Part shown: positions 32,365 through 43,027 of the stretch, piece after piece
Position numbering within the stretch: position 1 is the stretch's first letter
How the letters are laid out: every line of letters begins with the position of its first letter
DNA from: Paractinoplanes rishiriensis
GTDB lineage: Bacteria > Actinomycetota > Actinomycetes > Mycobacteriales > Micromonosporaceae
DNA: 64,000 nucleotides
NCBI RefSeq assembly: GCF_016862375.1
Contig: NZ_BOMV01000082.1
Location: forward strand, 62,001-126,000
Direction of reading: 5' to 3'
Notes under the pieces: model-generated
Seen by the model: only the letters and a program-made list of their open reading frames with translations
The model's database searches: none
Told to the model about the DNA's origin: nothing
Made by a program: the position numbers and the translations under genes

Positions 32365-33548
32365 GCCTGTATCCGATGGCGTTGCGGCTGGCCGGCCGGC
32401 GGGTGCTGATGGTCGGCGGCGGCACCGTGGCCACCCGCCGGGTGCCCGCGCTGATCGCGGCCGGCGCCCGGGTCGAGATCGTGGCACCGGAACTCACGCC
32501 GGCGCTGCGCGGACACGTCGACGCCGGCCGGGTCACCTGGAGCGAGCGGCGGTTTGAGCCGGGCGACGTCGCCGGTGCCTGGCTGGTGCATGTGGCGGTC
32601 GACGACCCGGAGGCGGCGGCACAGGTCAGCGCGGCTGCCGAGGAGCACCGGGTGTTCTGCGTACGGGCCGACGACCGGGACGCGGCCACCGCGTGGACGC
32701 CGGCCGTGACCCGGCACGGCCAGGTGACCGTCGCCGTGACGGACGGCGGTGACCGGCGGCGGGCGATGGCCGTACGGGATCTGGTTGCCCACGCTCTGGA
32801 GAGTGACCCGCCCGCGGCGCCCGAGCACAAGGGGGTTGCCCTGGTCGGAGCCGGGCCGGGCGACCCGGAGTTGATCACCGTGAAGGGTCGCCGGCTGCTC
32901 GCGGCCGCCGATGTCGTGGTGGCCGACCGGCTGGTGCCCGGGATGCTGCTGGGCGACCTGCGGCCGGACGTCGAGTTCGTGGACGCCGCCAAGATCCCCT
33001 ACGGTCCGGCCGCGGCACAGGAGGAGATCAACCGGATCCTGGTGGCGCGGGCGGTGGAGGGCAAGTTCGTGGTCCGGCTCAAGGGCGGTGACCCGTACGT
33101 CTTCGGCCGCGGCGGCGAGGAGGCGCTGGCGTGCGCGGCCGCGGGCGTACCCGTGCTCGTGGTTCCGGGGGTGACCAGTTCGATCGCGGCGCCGGCGCTG
33201 GCCGGCATCCCGGTCACCCACCGCGGGGTGGCGCACGAGTTCACGGTGGTCTCCGGCCACGTGGCGCCGGACAGCCCGCTCTCGCTGGTCGACTGGGCGG
33301 CGCTGGGCCGGATGCGCGGCACCGTCGTGGTGATGATGGGCCTCAAGAACCTGCCGGACATCGCGGCCCGCCTGATCGCCGAGGGCCGTCCCGCCGAGAC
33401 GCCGGCGGCCGTGGTGCAGGAGGGCACGACCGCGCACCAGCGGACGCTGCGCAGCACGCTCGGCGCGGTGGCGGCGGACACCGCGCAGGCCGGTCTGCGG
33501 CCGCCCGCGACGGTCGTGATCGGAGACGTCGTCGACGTCGGGTTATAG
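32361..33548 (+). CDS. cobA: Fused precorrin-2 dehydrogenase-like / uroporphyrinogen-III C-methyltransferase
   Basis: A 395-residue two-domain tetrapyrrole enzyme. The N-terminal SirC/CysG-B-like part (about 1-150) has MVGGGTVATRRVPALIAAGA, a NAD fold. The C-terminal SUMT domain (about 158-395) has GVALVGAGPGDPELITVKG, RLKGGDPYVFGRGGEE and PVTHRGVAHEFTVVSGH. It converts uroporphyrinogen III to precorrin-2, the branch to cobalamin and siroheme. Whether the N-terminal half is catalytic is not certain. It overlaps cobT by 4 bp. Confidence 0.94.
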   Translation: MSLYPMALRLAGRRVLMVGGGTVATRRVPALIAAGARVEIVAPELTPALRGHVDAGRVTWSERRFEPGDVAGAWLVHVAVDDPEAAAQVSAAAEEHRVFCVRADDRDAATAWTPAVTRHGQVTVAVTDGGDRRRAMAVRDLVAHALESDPPAAPEHKGVALVGAGPGDPELITVKGRRLLAAADVVVADRLVPGMLLGDLRPDVEFVDAAKIPYGPAAAQEEINRILVARAVEGKFVVRLKGGDPYVFGRGGEEALACAAAGVPVLVVPGVTSSIAAPALAGIPVTHRGVAHEFTVVSGHVAPDSPLSLVDWAALGRMRGTVVVMMGLKNLPDIAARLIAEGRPAETPAAVVQEGTTAHQRTLRSTLGAVAADTAQAGLRPPATVVIGDVVDVGL

Positions 33549-33577
33549 GCCGACTACTGACGGGTACCCCAACGGTC

Positions 33578-33940
33578 ATGGATGGACGACCGCAAATGAT
33601 GCTGACGGGGATCGTGCTGGACTCGCCGGACGCCAAGGAACTCGCGGCGTTCTATCACCGGCTCCTCGGCTGGACCGTGACGCTGGAGGAGGACCACTGG
33701 GTGATGCTCGGTGCGCCGGCCGGCGGGCCGGGCCTGTCCTTCCAGACGGAGAAGAACTACGTGCGCCCGGTGTGGCCGCCCGGTCCCGGCGACCCGCAGA
33801 TGGGCATGCACCTCGACATCCGCGTCGACGACCTGCCGGCCGCGGTGGCGCACGCCGAGAAGGCGGGCGCCACCCTGGCCGACTTCCAGCCCCAGGACCA
33901 CGTCCGGGTCTGCCTCGACCCGGTCGGGCATCCGTTCTGC

Positions 33941-33958
<18 letters not shown>
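33578..33958 (+). CDS. VOC-family (glyoxalase/bleomycin-resistance fold) protein
   Basis: A 126-residue single VOC unit. The N-terminal half contains TGIVLDSPDAKELAAFYHRLLGW and the second half MHLDIRVDDLPAAVAHAEKAGAT, ending HPFCLYV. His and Glu positions fit metal binding, but the substrate is unknown. ATG at 33578 is used; an internal ATG at 33596 is an alternative. It overlaps the convergent otsA by 18 bp, an arrangement that allows antisense transcripts. Confidence 0.88.
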
Positions 33959-35374
<1,416 letters not shown>

Positions 35375-35499
35375 GCTGAGTGCACCTCCGGGTCGTTTCT
35401 GTTCCCCTTACCGAGCCTACTGTGCGTAGCTACTCGGCACCTGCCCAGTCTTGCGCAGCCGCGATGGACCGACGGGCTGCCGGGTGCCATTCTGGGCCG

Positions 35500-36090
35500 G
35501 TGACACCGTCCGACGATCTTTCCCCGCCTCGCCGGCCGATCTTCTTCCCTGTGGTCATTGCCACGGTTTTTCTCACGATCATCGGGATGACGGCGGGATT
35601 TGTGCTGGGCGAGCGGCACCGGGAGAGGCTGCGGTCGGACGACTTTCAGGTGAGCACGCCCACGCCGGCGGCCGATCCGAAGACCACCGACCCGACGACC
35701 GACCCGACGACCGGCCCGACGACCGGTCCGCCCACCCGGGCGGCCGGCCGGTCCTGCCCGCCGGAGAGCATCGAGACCGCGGCCGAACTGGGCCTGCGCA
35801 CCGACCTCAACCAGATCATGAGAATTGTCACCGAGGAGGGCACCGTGGTCTGGATCTGCGAGGACGGCGCCGGTGCGCTCTACTACCAGGGCAAGACCGG
35901 CGGCCGGGACGCCCCCCTGGTGCAGAAGAAGAACGGTCTGTTTCTCACCAAGGTCGAAAGGCAAGGCGAGCAGGAGTACGAGGCGGTCGCCGAGAACGGC
36001 AACCGGATCGTGGTGACCGGTGAACGGCTCGAGGTGCATTTCGCCAACGGCGCGCCCAGCGAGATCAGCGAGGTCGCCGAGGCGCAGTGA
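35500..36090 (+). CDS. Hypothetical membrane-anchored exported protein
   Basis: A 196-residue protein with a short cytoplasmic start, one transmembrane segment at about 16-37 (VVIATVFLTIIGMTAGFVLG), a Thr/Pro linker with TTDPTTxPTT repeats, and an exterior domain with paired Cys (SCPPES; WICEDG) that may form a disulfide. The GTG at 35500 precedes the helix properly; longer in-frame starts lack support. The family is not recognised. It lies between otsA and ettA with no obvious partner. Confidence 0.7.
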   Translation: MTPSDDLSPPRRPIFFPVVIATVFLTIIGMTAGFVLGERHRERLRSDDFQVSTPTPAADPKTTDPTTDPTTGPTTGPPTRAAGRSCPPESIETAAELGLRTDLNQIMRIVTEEGTVVWICEDGAGALYYQGKTGGRDAPLVQKKNGLFLTKVERQGEQEYEAVAENGNRIVVTGERLEVHFANGAPSEISEVAEAQ

Positions 36091-36215
36091 CCGCGGGAAT
36101 CCGCGGCGCCACGGGTGGGGTTGTGCGAGATGCCGGTAGGCGACCTGGAAGGATTGCCTAGGAATATTGCAACTCATCACGCACGAAAATCACGATCACG
36201 GAGGTAGGGCACACC

Positions 36216-37892
36216 GTGGCCCAGTACATCTACGTCCTGGAGAAGGCGCGCAAGGCGCACGGCGACAAGGTCGTGCTCGACAATGTGACGCTGAGCTTCC
36301 TGCCGGGCGCCAAGATCGGCGTGGTGGGTCCCAACGGCGCCGGTAAGTCGAGCCTTCTCAAGATCATGGCGGGCATCGACAACGTCAGCAACGGCGAGGC
36401 CCGGCTGATGCCCGGCTACACCGTCGGCATGCTGGCGCAGGAGCCGCCGCTGAACGACGCCAAGACCGTCCTCGGCAACATCGAGGAGGCGGTGGCCGAG
36501 ACCAAGGCCAAGCTGGAGCGGTTCAACAAGATCGCCGAGCAGATGGCGACCGACTACTCCGACGAGCTGATGGAGGAGATGGGCAAGCTCCAGGAGGAGC
36601 TCGACCACGCCGACGCGTGGGACGTCGACTCGCAGCTCGAACTGGCCATGGACGCGCTGCGCTGCCCGCCGCCGGACGCCGACGTCACCCAGCTCTCCGG
36701 TGGTGAGCGCCGCCGGGTCGCGCTGTGCAAGCTGCTGCTCCAGGCGCCCGACCTGCTGCTGCTGGACGAGCCCACCAACCACCTGGACGCCGAGAGCGTG
36801 CACTGGCTGGAGCAGCACCTGGCCAAGTACGCGGGCACCGTCATCGCCATCACCCACGACCGGTACTTCCTGGACAACGTGGCCGGCTGGATCCTCGAGC
36901 TGGACCGCGGCCGGGCGATCGGCTACGAGGGCAACTACTCGACGTACCTGGACAAGAAGGCTCAGCGGCTCGCGGTCGAGGGCCGCAAGGACGCCAAGCT
37001 GAAGCGGCGCCTCACCGAGGAACTCGAGTGGGTGCGGTCCAACGCCAAAGCGCGGCAGACCAAGAGCCGGGCCCGCCTGGACCGCTACGAGGAGATGGCC
37101 AGCGAGGCGGAGAAGACCCGCAAGCTGGACTTCGAGGAGATCCAGATTCCGCCGGGCCCGCGCCTCGGCAACACCGTCATCGAGGCCAACGACCTGATGA
37201 AGGGCTTCGATGGCCGGAACCTGATCGGCAACCTGTCGTTCTCGCTGCCGCGCAACGGCATCGTCGGCATCATCGGCCCGAACGGCGTCGGCAAGACCAC
37301 TTTGTTCAAGACGATCGTCGGCCTGGAGAAACCGGATTCGGGCACGGTCCGGGTAGGAGAGACGGTCCACCTGTCGTACGTGGACCAGAACCGTGAGGGC
37401 CTCGGCGGCAACGAGACGGTGTGGGAGGTCGTCTCCGACGGGCTCGACCACCTGATGGTCGGCAAGGTCGAGATGCCGTCCCGGGCATACGTGGCCGCCT
37501 TCGGCTTCAAGGGTCCGGACCAGCAGAAACCGGTCAAGGTGCTGTCCGGCGGCGAGCGGAACCGGCTCAACCTGGCGCTGACCCTCAAGATCGGCGGCAA
37601 CGTGATCCTGCTCGACGAGCCGACCAACGACCTGGACGTCGAGACCCTGGGCAGCCTGGAAAATGCGCTGCTGGAGTTCCCCGGCTGCGCCGTGGTGATC
37701 TCGCACGACCGGATGTTCCTCGACCGGGTCGCCACCCACATGCTGGCGTGGGAGGGCACCGAGGAGGAGCCGGACAAGTGGTTCTGGTTCGAGGGCAACT
37801 TCGAGGCCTACGAAAAGAACAAGATCGACCGGCTGGGCGCCGAGGCGGCCCGCCCACACCGGGTCACCTACCGCAAGCTGACCCGTGACTGA
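36216..37892 (+). CDS. ettA: ABC-F translational throttle EttA
   Basis: A 558-residue soluble ABC-F protein. The first ATPase has GPNGAGKSSLLKIM, LSGGERRRVALCK and LLLDEPTNHLDAES. An arm/linker with KARQTKSRARLDRYEEM follows, and the second ATPase has GPNGVGKTT and LSGGERNRLNLALTL. EttA binds the ribosomal E site and gates the first elongation step according to ADP/ATP ratio. It is the likely ortholog of Rv2477c. GGAGGT precedes the GTG. Its stop overlaps the thioesterase ATG (TGATG). Confidence 0.96.
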   Translation: MAQYIYVLEKARKAHGDKVVLDNVTLSFLPGAKIGVVGPNGAGKSSLLKIMAGIDNVSNGEARLMPGYTVGMLAQEPPLNDAKTVLGNIEEAVAETKAKLERFNKIAEQMATDYSDELMEEMGKLQEELDHADAWDVDSQLELAMDALRCPPPDADVTQLSGGERRRVALCKLLLQAPDLLLLDEPTNHLDAESVHWLEQHLAKYAGTVIAITHDRYFLDNVAGWILELDRGRAIGYEGNYSTYLDKKAQRLAVEGRKDAKLKRRLTEELEWVRSNAKARQTKSRARLDRYEEMASEAEKTRKLDFEEIQIPPGPRLGNTVIEANDLMKGFDGRNLIGNLSFSLPRNGIVGIIGPNGVGKTTLFKTIVGLEKPDSGTVRVGETVHLSYVDQNREGLGGNETVWEVVSDGLDHLMVGKVEMPSRAYVAAFGFKGPDQQKPVKVLSGGERNRLNLALTLKIGGNVILLDEPTNDLDVETLGSLENALLEFPGCAVVISHDRMFLDRVATHMLAWEGTEEEPDKWFWFEGNFEAYEKNKIDRLGAEAARPHRVTYRKLTRD

Positions 37893-38302
37893 TGACTGAG
37901 CGCTTCATCCACGACGTGTCCGTGCGCTGGTCCGACATGGACGCGTACGGGCACGTCAACAACGCGCGCTTCCTGACGCTGTACGAGGAGGCGCGCGTTG
38001 CGATGTTCTTCGTCGGCGCGCGCAAACACGGCCTCGGCTCGTTCGAGGAGGGCATCGTGATCGCCCGCCACGAGATCGACTACCTGCGACCGGTGAACTA
38101 CGGCGAACCGGTCCGGGTCGAGATGTGGGTCTCCCAGCTGCGGGCCGCGTCGTTCACGGTGTCCTACGAGCTGTTCGACGACGACGTGCTGGCCAGCCGG
38201 GCCAAGTCCGTCTGCGTGCCGTACAACCTGGTCAAGGCCCATCCGCGCCGCCTCACCGACGCCGAGCGGGAGTTCCTCAACCCGTACGTCGGGTCGTACT
38301 GA
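37892..38302 (+). CDS. Acyl-CoA thioesterase, 4HBT hotdog fold
   Basis: A 136-residue hotdog-fold enzyme. The catalytic region VRWSDMDAYGHVNNARFLTLYEEAR carries Asp and the HVNN motif typical of YbgC/FadM-type thioesterases. It would hydrolyse an acyl-CoA in the cytoplasm; chain preference is unknown. It overlaps ettA and the next gene by one base each, so the three form one operon. A thioesterase-like gene close to ettA also exists in mycobacteria (near Rv2475c, from memory). Confidence 0.9.
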   Translation: MTERFIHDVSVRWSDMDAYGHVNNARFLTLYEEARVAMFFVGARKHGLGSFEEGIVIARHEIDYLRPVNYGEPVRVEMWVSQLRAASFTVSYELFDDDVLASRAKSVCVPYNLVKAHPRRLTDAEREFLNPYVGSY

Positions 38303-38964
38303 TGGAGGGCCGGCACGGCCTCGCCGGTGTCGCCGACGCCGGCGCCTTCCTGGCCCGGCTCACCCGGCTCGACCCGGCCGCGCCGGTGCGGCTGCGCCGG
38401 TCCGGCCACCGCACCGCGCTGTGGGCCCAGCTGCCCTGGGACGTGCTGGTCACCCGCGAGGTGGCCGGCGACGGCCCGGCGGACGCCACGGTCTCCGCCG
38501 CCGATCTGCTGGCGGTGCTGGCCGGCGGCGGTGACCGGCTGCCGGAGCGGCGGGATGCGCAGTGGCGCTGGCCGCTGCCGCCGGCCGCGGGCGAGACCGT
38601 CGAGTCGGTGGCCGGCGCCGAACTGAGCCGCCTGGCGGCCGCGGCGGCTGGCACGCTGCGCGAGGTGTCGGCCGGCGGGCTCGGCGGCCGGCAGGTCGGG
38701 CAGCGCGCGGTGCGCGACGCGCTGCTCGATCACGTGGCGCTGGTGGTGACTCCGCCCGAGGGCGAGCCGGTTGAGGTCTCGCAGCGCCTCGTTCAGGCAA
38801 TTTCCCGGATGGGTTTCCTGGGACCCGAGGGTGCGGACGTCCCCGACACCCGGGTCCGGGTGGCCGGACGCTGGGTGGGTCTTTCGGCACCATATGGAGT
38901 GGCGTGGCTACAGGCTGTCAAGAAATTGACCGTTGTGCCTATAGGTGGTCACCCGAAAGGGTGA
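38302..38964 (+). CDS. Conserved actinobacterial protein of the ettA operon
   Basis: A 220-residue soluble, Ala/Arg-rich protein with no catalytic motif I recognise. Recognisable stretches are RRSGHRTALWAQLPWDVLVTRE, GGLGGRQVGQRAVRDALLDHVAL and GVAWLQAVKKLTVVPIG. Position after the thioesterase matches Rv2474c (of similar length, from memory), so it is probably a conserved family. ATG overlaps the upstream stop by 1 bp. It is the last gene of the ettA-thioesterase operon. Confidence 0.78.
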   Translation: MEGRHGLAGVADAGAFLARLTRLDPAAPVRLRRSGHRTALWAQLPWDVLVTREVAGDGPADATVSAADLLAVLAGGGDRLPERRDAQWRWPLPPAAGETVESVAGAELSRLAAAAAGTLREVSAGGLGGRQVGQRAVRDALLDHVALVVTPPEGEPVEVSQRLVQAISRMGFLGPEGADVPDTRVRVAGRWVGLSAPYGVAWLQAVKKLTVVPIGGHPKG

Positions 38965-39215
38965 TGCCGTATCGGACGACCGGTCCCGCCCTCCCGTTGG
39001 GGGGATGACCTCCGCGACCTGTACGGGTACCGTCGGCACCCGGATCCACTCGCTACGTCCGGCGGTGGGTCTGCTGGGGAGTGAGGTGCGCAACGATGCC
39101 GTGGTGGTCATGGCGTCCGGGCTCGGCGGCTGGTAATGCGCCGGAAGCCGACGGGGATTCCGCCGTCCGGAGCACAGTCCGTGTCGGTGTACCGGCTCAG
39201 CGTGAGCCGAGCCGG

Positions 39216-39683
39216 ATGCTCAGTAGTGCTCCGGCCGATGTGGCCAAGAGCGAAGAGTCTGAACAGATTTCGCCAGTGACGCTGGCGCGGATCGGCAAGG
39301 CGCTCGACCTGCTCGATATCCGGTTCCTCGCCGACGGCGGCGGCAGCCTGCTGGCGATGTGGGAACGGCACGCGGTGCTGTTCACGCTCGAGGGACCGGA
39401 CGACGAGATCCTGGTGATGCGTGCCCGACCGCATTCGACGGTCCCACCGGACTGGGCCGACCGGGCCTACCGCGTGGTCAACGAGTGGAACCACACCCGC
39501 CGCTTCTGCAAGGCGTACGTGGGCGATCCGACCGAGCGGGGCCAGCTCCCGATCTACGCGGAGCTCCAGGTTCCCCTCGCGGCCGGCGCCCACGACGCCC
39601 TCCTGGTCGAGATGCTCGACTGCGGTGCCGCCGTGGCGACGTCGTTCGTCGACTGGTTGCACGACGAAGGTGCTCTGCTCTAA
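39216..39683 (+). CDS. YbjN domain protein
   Basis: A 155-residue cytoplasmic protein with the YbjN/type III chaperone-like fold: VTLARIGKALDLLDIRFLADGGG, then VLFTLEGPDDEILVMRAR and VNEWNHTRRFCKAYVGD. Such proteins are linked to stress and protein stability without a known reaction. ATG at 39216 is the first sound start; an in-frame ORF extends upstream to 39081 with weak coding character. The 250 bp before it holds no clear gene, only a 44-63 codon ORF ending at 39136. Confidence 0.8.
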   Translation: MLSSAPADVAKSEESEQISPVTLARIGKALDLLDIRFLADGGGSLLAMWERHAVLFTLEGPDDEILVMRARPHSTVPPDWADRAYRVVNEWNHTRRFCKAYVGDPTERGQLPIYAELQVPLAAGAHDALLVEMLDCGAAVATSFVDWLHDEGALL

Positions 39684-39688
39684 AAGCA

Positions 39689-39716
39689 CCGCTCTGGAAG
39701 CACCGATCTAGAGCGG
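39689..39716. terminator. Hairpin between convergent YbjN and beta-propeller genes
   Basis: CCGCTCT (39689-39695) pairs with AGAGCGG (39710-39716) over 7 bp with a 14-nt loop. It starts 5 bp after the YbjN stop and covers the stop of the convergent gene. It is a plausible shared terminator. GAAGCACCG-like strings are repeated in the same stretch. Confidence 0.55.
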
Positions 39717-40961
39717 GAACATACCCACCCGGCCGTGGTATTCGCGGCCCAGCTGGTCGGTGTCCGAGCCGACCAGCAGGCCGTTCGGGACCGCGACGAA
39801 GACCCGTACGCCCACCCCGCGGGCGCGGGTCGGGTTCCACGGCAGGGCACGACCGGTGCGCGGGCTCACCGCGCCGATGCCGGGCCGGGACACCGCGCCC
39901 GGGCCGGGGCCCTTCGCGTCGCTGCCGTACGGGTTGTCGAAGTAGCGCTGGTGCCCGCCCAGGTAGACGGCCGTGCCGGTGACCGCGACGGCGTACAGCG
40001 AGTCGCCGCCGGTGCGCTGCACCCAGGTCGGGTTGTGCCGGCCGGTGCCGGTGGCCTCGAAGCGGGCCGCCGAGTCGCAGAGCTTGTCCGGCGCCGAGGC
40101 ACGGCCGGTGGCGACCACCACGAAGTACGAGCTGTCCGGCGCGAACTTCACCTGGCGCAGGTAGGTGTCGAAGCCCTTCATACACATGGGCTTGTACGCG
40201 TCGGTGTACCACCCGGTCAGCGTCGCCGACGGGCCGGCGACGTCGAACATGGCGATCTGGGTGCGGTCGTAGCCGCCGGACCGCAGCAGCGCGCCGACCG
40301 CGACCAGCTTGCGGCCGTCCGGTGAGATGTCGAAGTGCTCGACCCGGGTGCGGCTCAGGCCGGGTGCGGTGAGCCGGGCGTCGAAGCCGGTGTCCACCGC
40401 GCCGGTGGTCGCGCTCATCCGGGCCAGCGCGGTCCGGTTCACGCCGTTGACGGCCGAGAACGTGCCGCCTGCGTACAGGTGCGACCCGCGCGCGGTCAGC
40501 GCCCGTACGTCGCCCCAATTGATCTTTGCATTGAAGCCACTGACCCGCTGGCCGCCCATGGTGAACCGGGCCAGGCCGCGCTGCACCGTGCCGTTGACCG
40601 TCTTGAAGCCGCCGCCCGCATAGACCGTGCTGTCCGGCCCGGCGGCCAGTGCGTAGACCGCTCCGTCCAGCGCCGGCGCGAAGGCCCGGATGGCGCCGTC
40701 GCGCAGCCCGAACGCGAAGATGTTCCGCCGCGCGTAGGTGTTCCGGCGGCTGCTGTCGGTGACCTTGGTGAATGCGCCGCCCACCACGACCGTGTCACCG
40801 ACCACGGCCATGGTCCACACGGTGCCGTCCAGCACATGCGGCGTGAAGTCGACCGGGTTGGTGGACACCACGGTGGGGTGGGCCAGGTCGGCCGCGGCGG
40901 GATGCGCGCAGGCCACGGCGGTGCTGACGATGACGGCGGCGGCGAGCAGTCGACGGCGCAT
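39708..40961 (-). CDS. Secreted beta-propeller (delta-60-repeat-like) protein
   Basis: A 417-residue exported protein with a cleavable signal peptide (MRRRLLAAAVIVSTAVACAH, cleavage after AAA near 24). The mature chain is built from repeating blades with VYALAAGPDSTVYAGG, VRALTARGSHLYAGGTFSAVNG and LYAVAVTGTAVYLGGHQ, typical of delta-60/PQQ-like repeats. It has no catalytic signature. A binding or structural role outside the cell is inferred. A hydrophobic Cys at 18 resembles but does not match a lipobox. Confidence 0.82.
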   Translation of the reverse strand: MRRRLLAAAVIVSTAVACAHPAAADLAHPTVVSTNPVDFTPHVLDGTVWTMAVVGDTVVVGGAFTKVTDSSRRNTYARRNIFAFGLRDGAIRAFAPALDGAVYALAAGPDSTVYAGGGFKTVNGTVQRGLARFTMGGQRVSGFNAKINWGDVRALTARGSHLYAGGTFSAVNGVNRTALARMSATTGAVDTGFDARLTAPGLSRTRVEHFDISPDGRKLVAVGALLRSGGYDRTQIAMFDVAGPSATLTGWYTDAYKPMCMKGFDTYLRQVKFAPDSSYFVVVATGRASAPDKLCDSAARFEATGTGRHNPTWVQRTGGDSLYAVAVTGTAVYLGGHQRYFDNPYGSDAKGPGPGAVSRPGIGAVSPRTGRALPWNPTRARGVGVRVFVAVPNGLLVGSDTDQLGREYHGRVGMFPL

Positions 40962-41034
40962 GCGAGCGGCTCCAGGGCGCAGAAGATCGGCGGTTTGTCA
41001 CCCGCACAACGAGCTACGTGCGCCCCGGAAACGA

Positions 41035-41427
41035 TCAGGTGACCGGGTCCATCTTGTTGACCATGAAGTACGCCGCGCGCTCGAGATAGTCCCAGAGCGT
41101 TTTCTCGTACGCCTCCGGCAGCTCGAGCGAATCGACGGCCGCGCGCATGTGCAGCAGCCAGGCGTCGCGCTCCGCGGGCCCGACCCGGAACGGCGCGTGC
41201 CGCATCCGCAGGCGCGGGTGGCCGCGGCTGGCCGAATACGTGTTGGGGCCGCCCCAGTACTGCATCAGGAACAGGGTGAGCCGGTCGGCGGCCGGGCCGA
41301 GATCCTCCTCGGGATACATCGGGCGGAGCAGCGGGTCCTCGGCGACGCCCTCGTAGAACCTGTCGACGAGGCGGCGGAAAGTGGGCTCGCCACCGATGGC
41401 TTCGAAGAAATTGGCCTGGTCGGTCAC
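41035..41427 (-). CDS. glbO: Group II truncated hemoglobin GlbO
   Basis: A 130-residue heme protein with the 2-on-2 globin fold. It has FFEAIGGEPTFRRLVDRFY, the distal region YWGGPNTYS, the proximal heme-ligand segment LRMRHAPFRVG and Trp in RDAWLLHM (TrpG8 of group II). It binds oxygen and may detoxify peroxide or NO. It is the likely ortholog of M. tuberculosis Rv2470 and lies in the same relative position in the block. GTG or ATG start choice does not alter the domain. Confidence 0.95.
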   Translation of the reverse strand: MTDQANFFEAIGGEPTFRRLVDRFYEGVAEDPLLRPMYPEEDLGPAADRLTLFLMQYWGGPNTYSASRGHPRLRMRHAPFRVGPAERDAWLLHMRAAVDSLELPEAYEKTLWDYLERAAYFMVNKMDPVT

Positions 41428-41452
41428 GTAACTATCCTGCCAGGCGTGACGC

Positions 41453-42835
41453 CTAGGTCCGCTCGGGTGTGATGCGCGTCGGCACCGCGGCCACCCCGCG
41501 GGCCACCTGGGTCGGTGCGGCGGACGCCCGGGCTCCCGCGTCGACCGCCGCGGCGAACATCCGGTCGCTCGGCCAGCGGGCCGCCATCCAGCCCATCACC
41601 AGCATGCCGCCGATGCTCCACAGTCCCACCACCATGGGCAGGAAGAACCGGTCAGCGAGCAGGCCGGTGACGATCACGCCGGAGAACTGGCTCAGCTGCG
41701 TGCCGGTCTGCATTACGCCGTATGCCCGCGCCCGGTAGCCGTGCGGCAGGATCAGCACGAACTTGGCGTTCAGGGTGGGCACCAGACCGCCCTGTGCGAG
41801 GCCCGCGCACAGCACCAGCAGCGACACCACCACGGGCGGCGGCGCCAGCAGGGCGGGAATGAGCGGCATCACCGAGAGCAGGGCGAGCGGGCGCACCAGC
41901 TTGTCGCGCCGGGAAGGGGCGATCAGCCGGCCGATCACCAGGCCGCCGATCACGTAGCCGATCGGGCCGGCCGCCATGATCAGGCCCTGGTCGAGGCCGC
42001 GGGTCACCGGATCGGGGTTGCCCTGTGCCGCCCACGCCGCGGCCAGGCCCTCCGGCACGATCGAGAACGCGGTCAGCACGAAGATCATGCTCGCGATGGA
42101 CCGCAGCGTGCGGCGTCCGAAGACCAGCCGGAAGCCCTGGGCGGACTCGTCGAGCAGGTGGCTGCGATGGGCCCGGGCGCTGGCCGCCGGGCGGTGCTGC
42201 ACGCCGACCGCGATGAGCGCCGCCGAGATCGCGAAGGTGATCAGGTCGACCGTCAGCGCCACCCGCGGCCCGATCCCGGCCGCCAGGGCGGCGCCGACCA
42301 GATAGCCGAAGACCTGCGCGGCCTGCCCGGTGGTCTGGTTGAGAATCACCGCGGTCGGCAGCTTGTCCCGGCCGACCACCTGCGGCAGCAGGGCCGAGCG
42401 GGCGGCCTGGGTGGGCGGCGTGCCGAGGCTGATCAGGAAGACCAGGACCAGCATGATCGGGATCGGCACCTGCGGCAGGAGCAGCAGCGCGAGCGGGACC
42501 ATCCGGGCCAGATCGGCAAAGATCAAGACACGGCGGTACGGGTACCGCTCGGCGAGCGCGGACAGCAGCGTGCCGCCGATGATCCAGGGGAGGAAGCTGA
42601 CCGCGAACGCGGCGGCCGACATGAGCACCGATTCGCTGCGCTGATAGACGAGCACGGTGACGGCGGCCTTGGCCAGATAGTCACCCAGCCAGCTGACGAG
42701 TACGGACGCATAGATGGCGCGGTACTCGCGGATGGCGAGAACTGTCCGGAAGGTAACCGGACGGTCCCGCTCCGTCACCACGGCGGCGTTGTCGGCCGCG
42801 CGTGCAGCGGGGTCTTCGGACACCAGGTCCTCCAT
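41453..42835 (-). CDS. MFS transporter
   Basis: A 460-residue permease with about 12 helices, a central cytoplasmic loop near 205-225 (HRPAASARAHRSH), and an MFS loop 2-3 region LSALAERYPYRRVLIFADLARM. It resembles the DHA/MFS_3 type enterobactin or macrolide exporters. The substrate is unknown. ATG at 42835 is chosen since the longer version begins with non-membrane Arg/Pro-rich sequence. The gene ends 26 bp before glbO on the same strand, which may share its transcript. Confidence 0.88.
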   Translation of the reverse strand: MEDLVSEDPAARAADNAAVVTERDRPVTFRTVLAIREYRAIYASVLVSWLGDYLAKAAVTVLVYQRSESVLMSAAAFAVSFLPWIIGGTLLSALAERYPYRRVLIFADLARMVPLALLLLPQVPIPIMLVLVFLISLGTPPTQAARSALLPQVVGRDKLPTAVILNQTTGQAAQVFGYLVGAALAAGIGPRVALTVDLITFAISAALIAVGVQHRPAASARAHRSHLLDESAQGFRLVFGRRTLRSIASMIFVLTAFSIVPEGLAAAWAAQGNPDPVTRGLDQGLIMAAGPIGYVIGGLVIGRLIAPSRRDKLVRPLALLSVMPLIPALLAPPPVVVSLLVLCAGLAQGGLVPTLNAKFVLILPHGYRARAYGVMQTGTQLSQFSGVIVTGLLADRFFLPMVVGLWSIGGMLVMGWMAARWPSDRMFAAAVDAGARASAAPTQVARGVAAVPTRITPERT

Positions 42836-42966
42836 CGATCTCGGTGCATGCCGGGTCACGGCACGCACCGGGCACGCCCAGCGGAAAGGTCCGGTGGGAA
42901 CGTGATGCCGCATGTGCAGATGCTCAAGCGGATTCTGCCCGATCGTCCGAGTCGATGCTAGGGCGT

Positions 42967-43005
42967 ACGGCCGTTTTGTCGGCCGTTCGGAGGAGGCCCG
43001 GCCTC
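42967..43005 (-). terminator. Tandem hairpins downstream of mscS
   Basis: ACGGCCG (42967-42973) pairs with CGGCCGT (42980-42986) around TTTTGT. GAGGCC (42993-42998) pairs with GGCCTC (43000-43005). Both lie 20-60 bp past the leftward mscS stop and before the MFS gene, fitting a terminator pair. Confidence 0.6.
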
Positions 43006-43027
43006 CCCCGGACGAGCTAATCCCTGC

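Noticed and set aside
28047..33437. A 1796-codon open frame on the minus strand over PBP, cobC, cobT and cobA
   Set aside because: The frame is the G+C-driven shadow of well-supported genes; its translation is Arg/Gly/Pro-rich with no domains, and no start or ribosome site fits.
38945..39136. A 63-codon plus-strand ORF before the YbjN gene
   Set aside because: No ribosome site, weak coding character and no recognisable domain; the gap is left unassigned.
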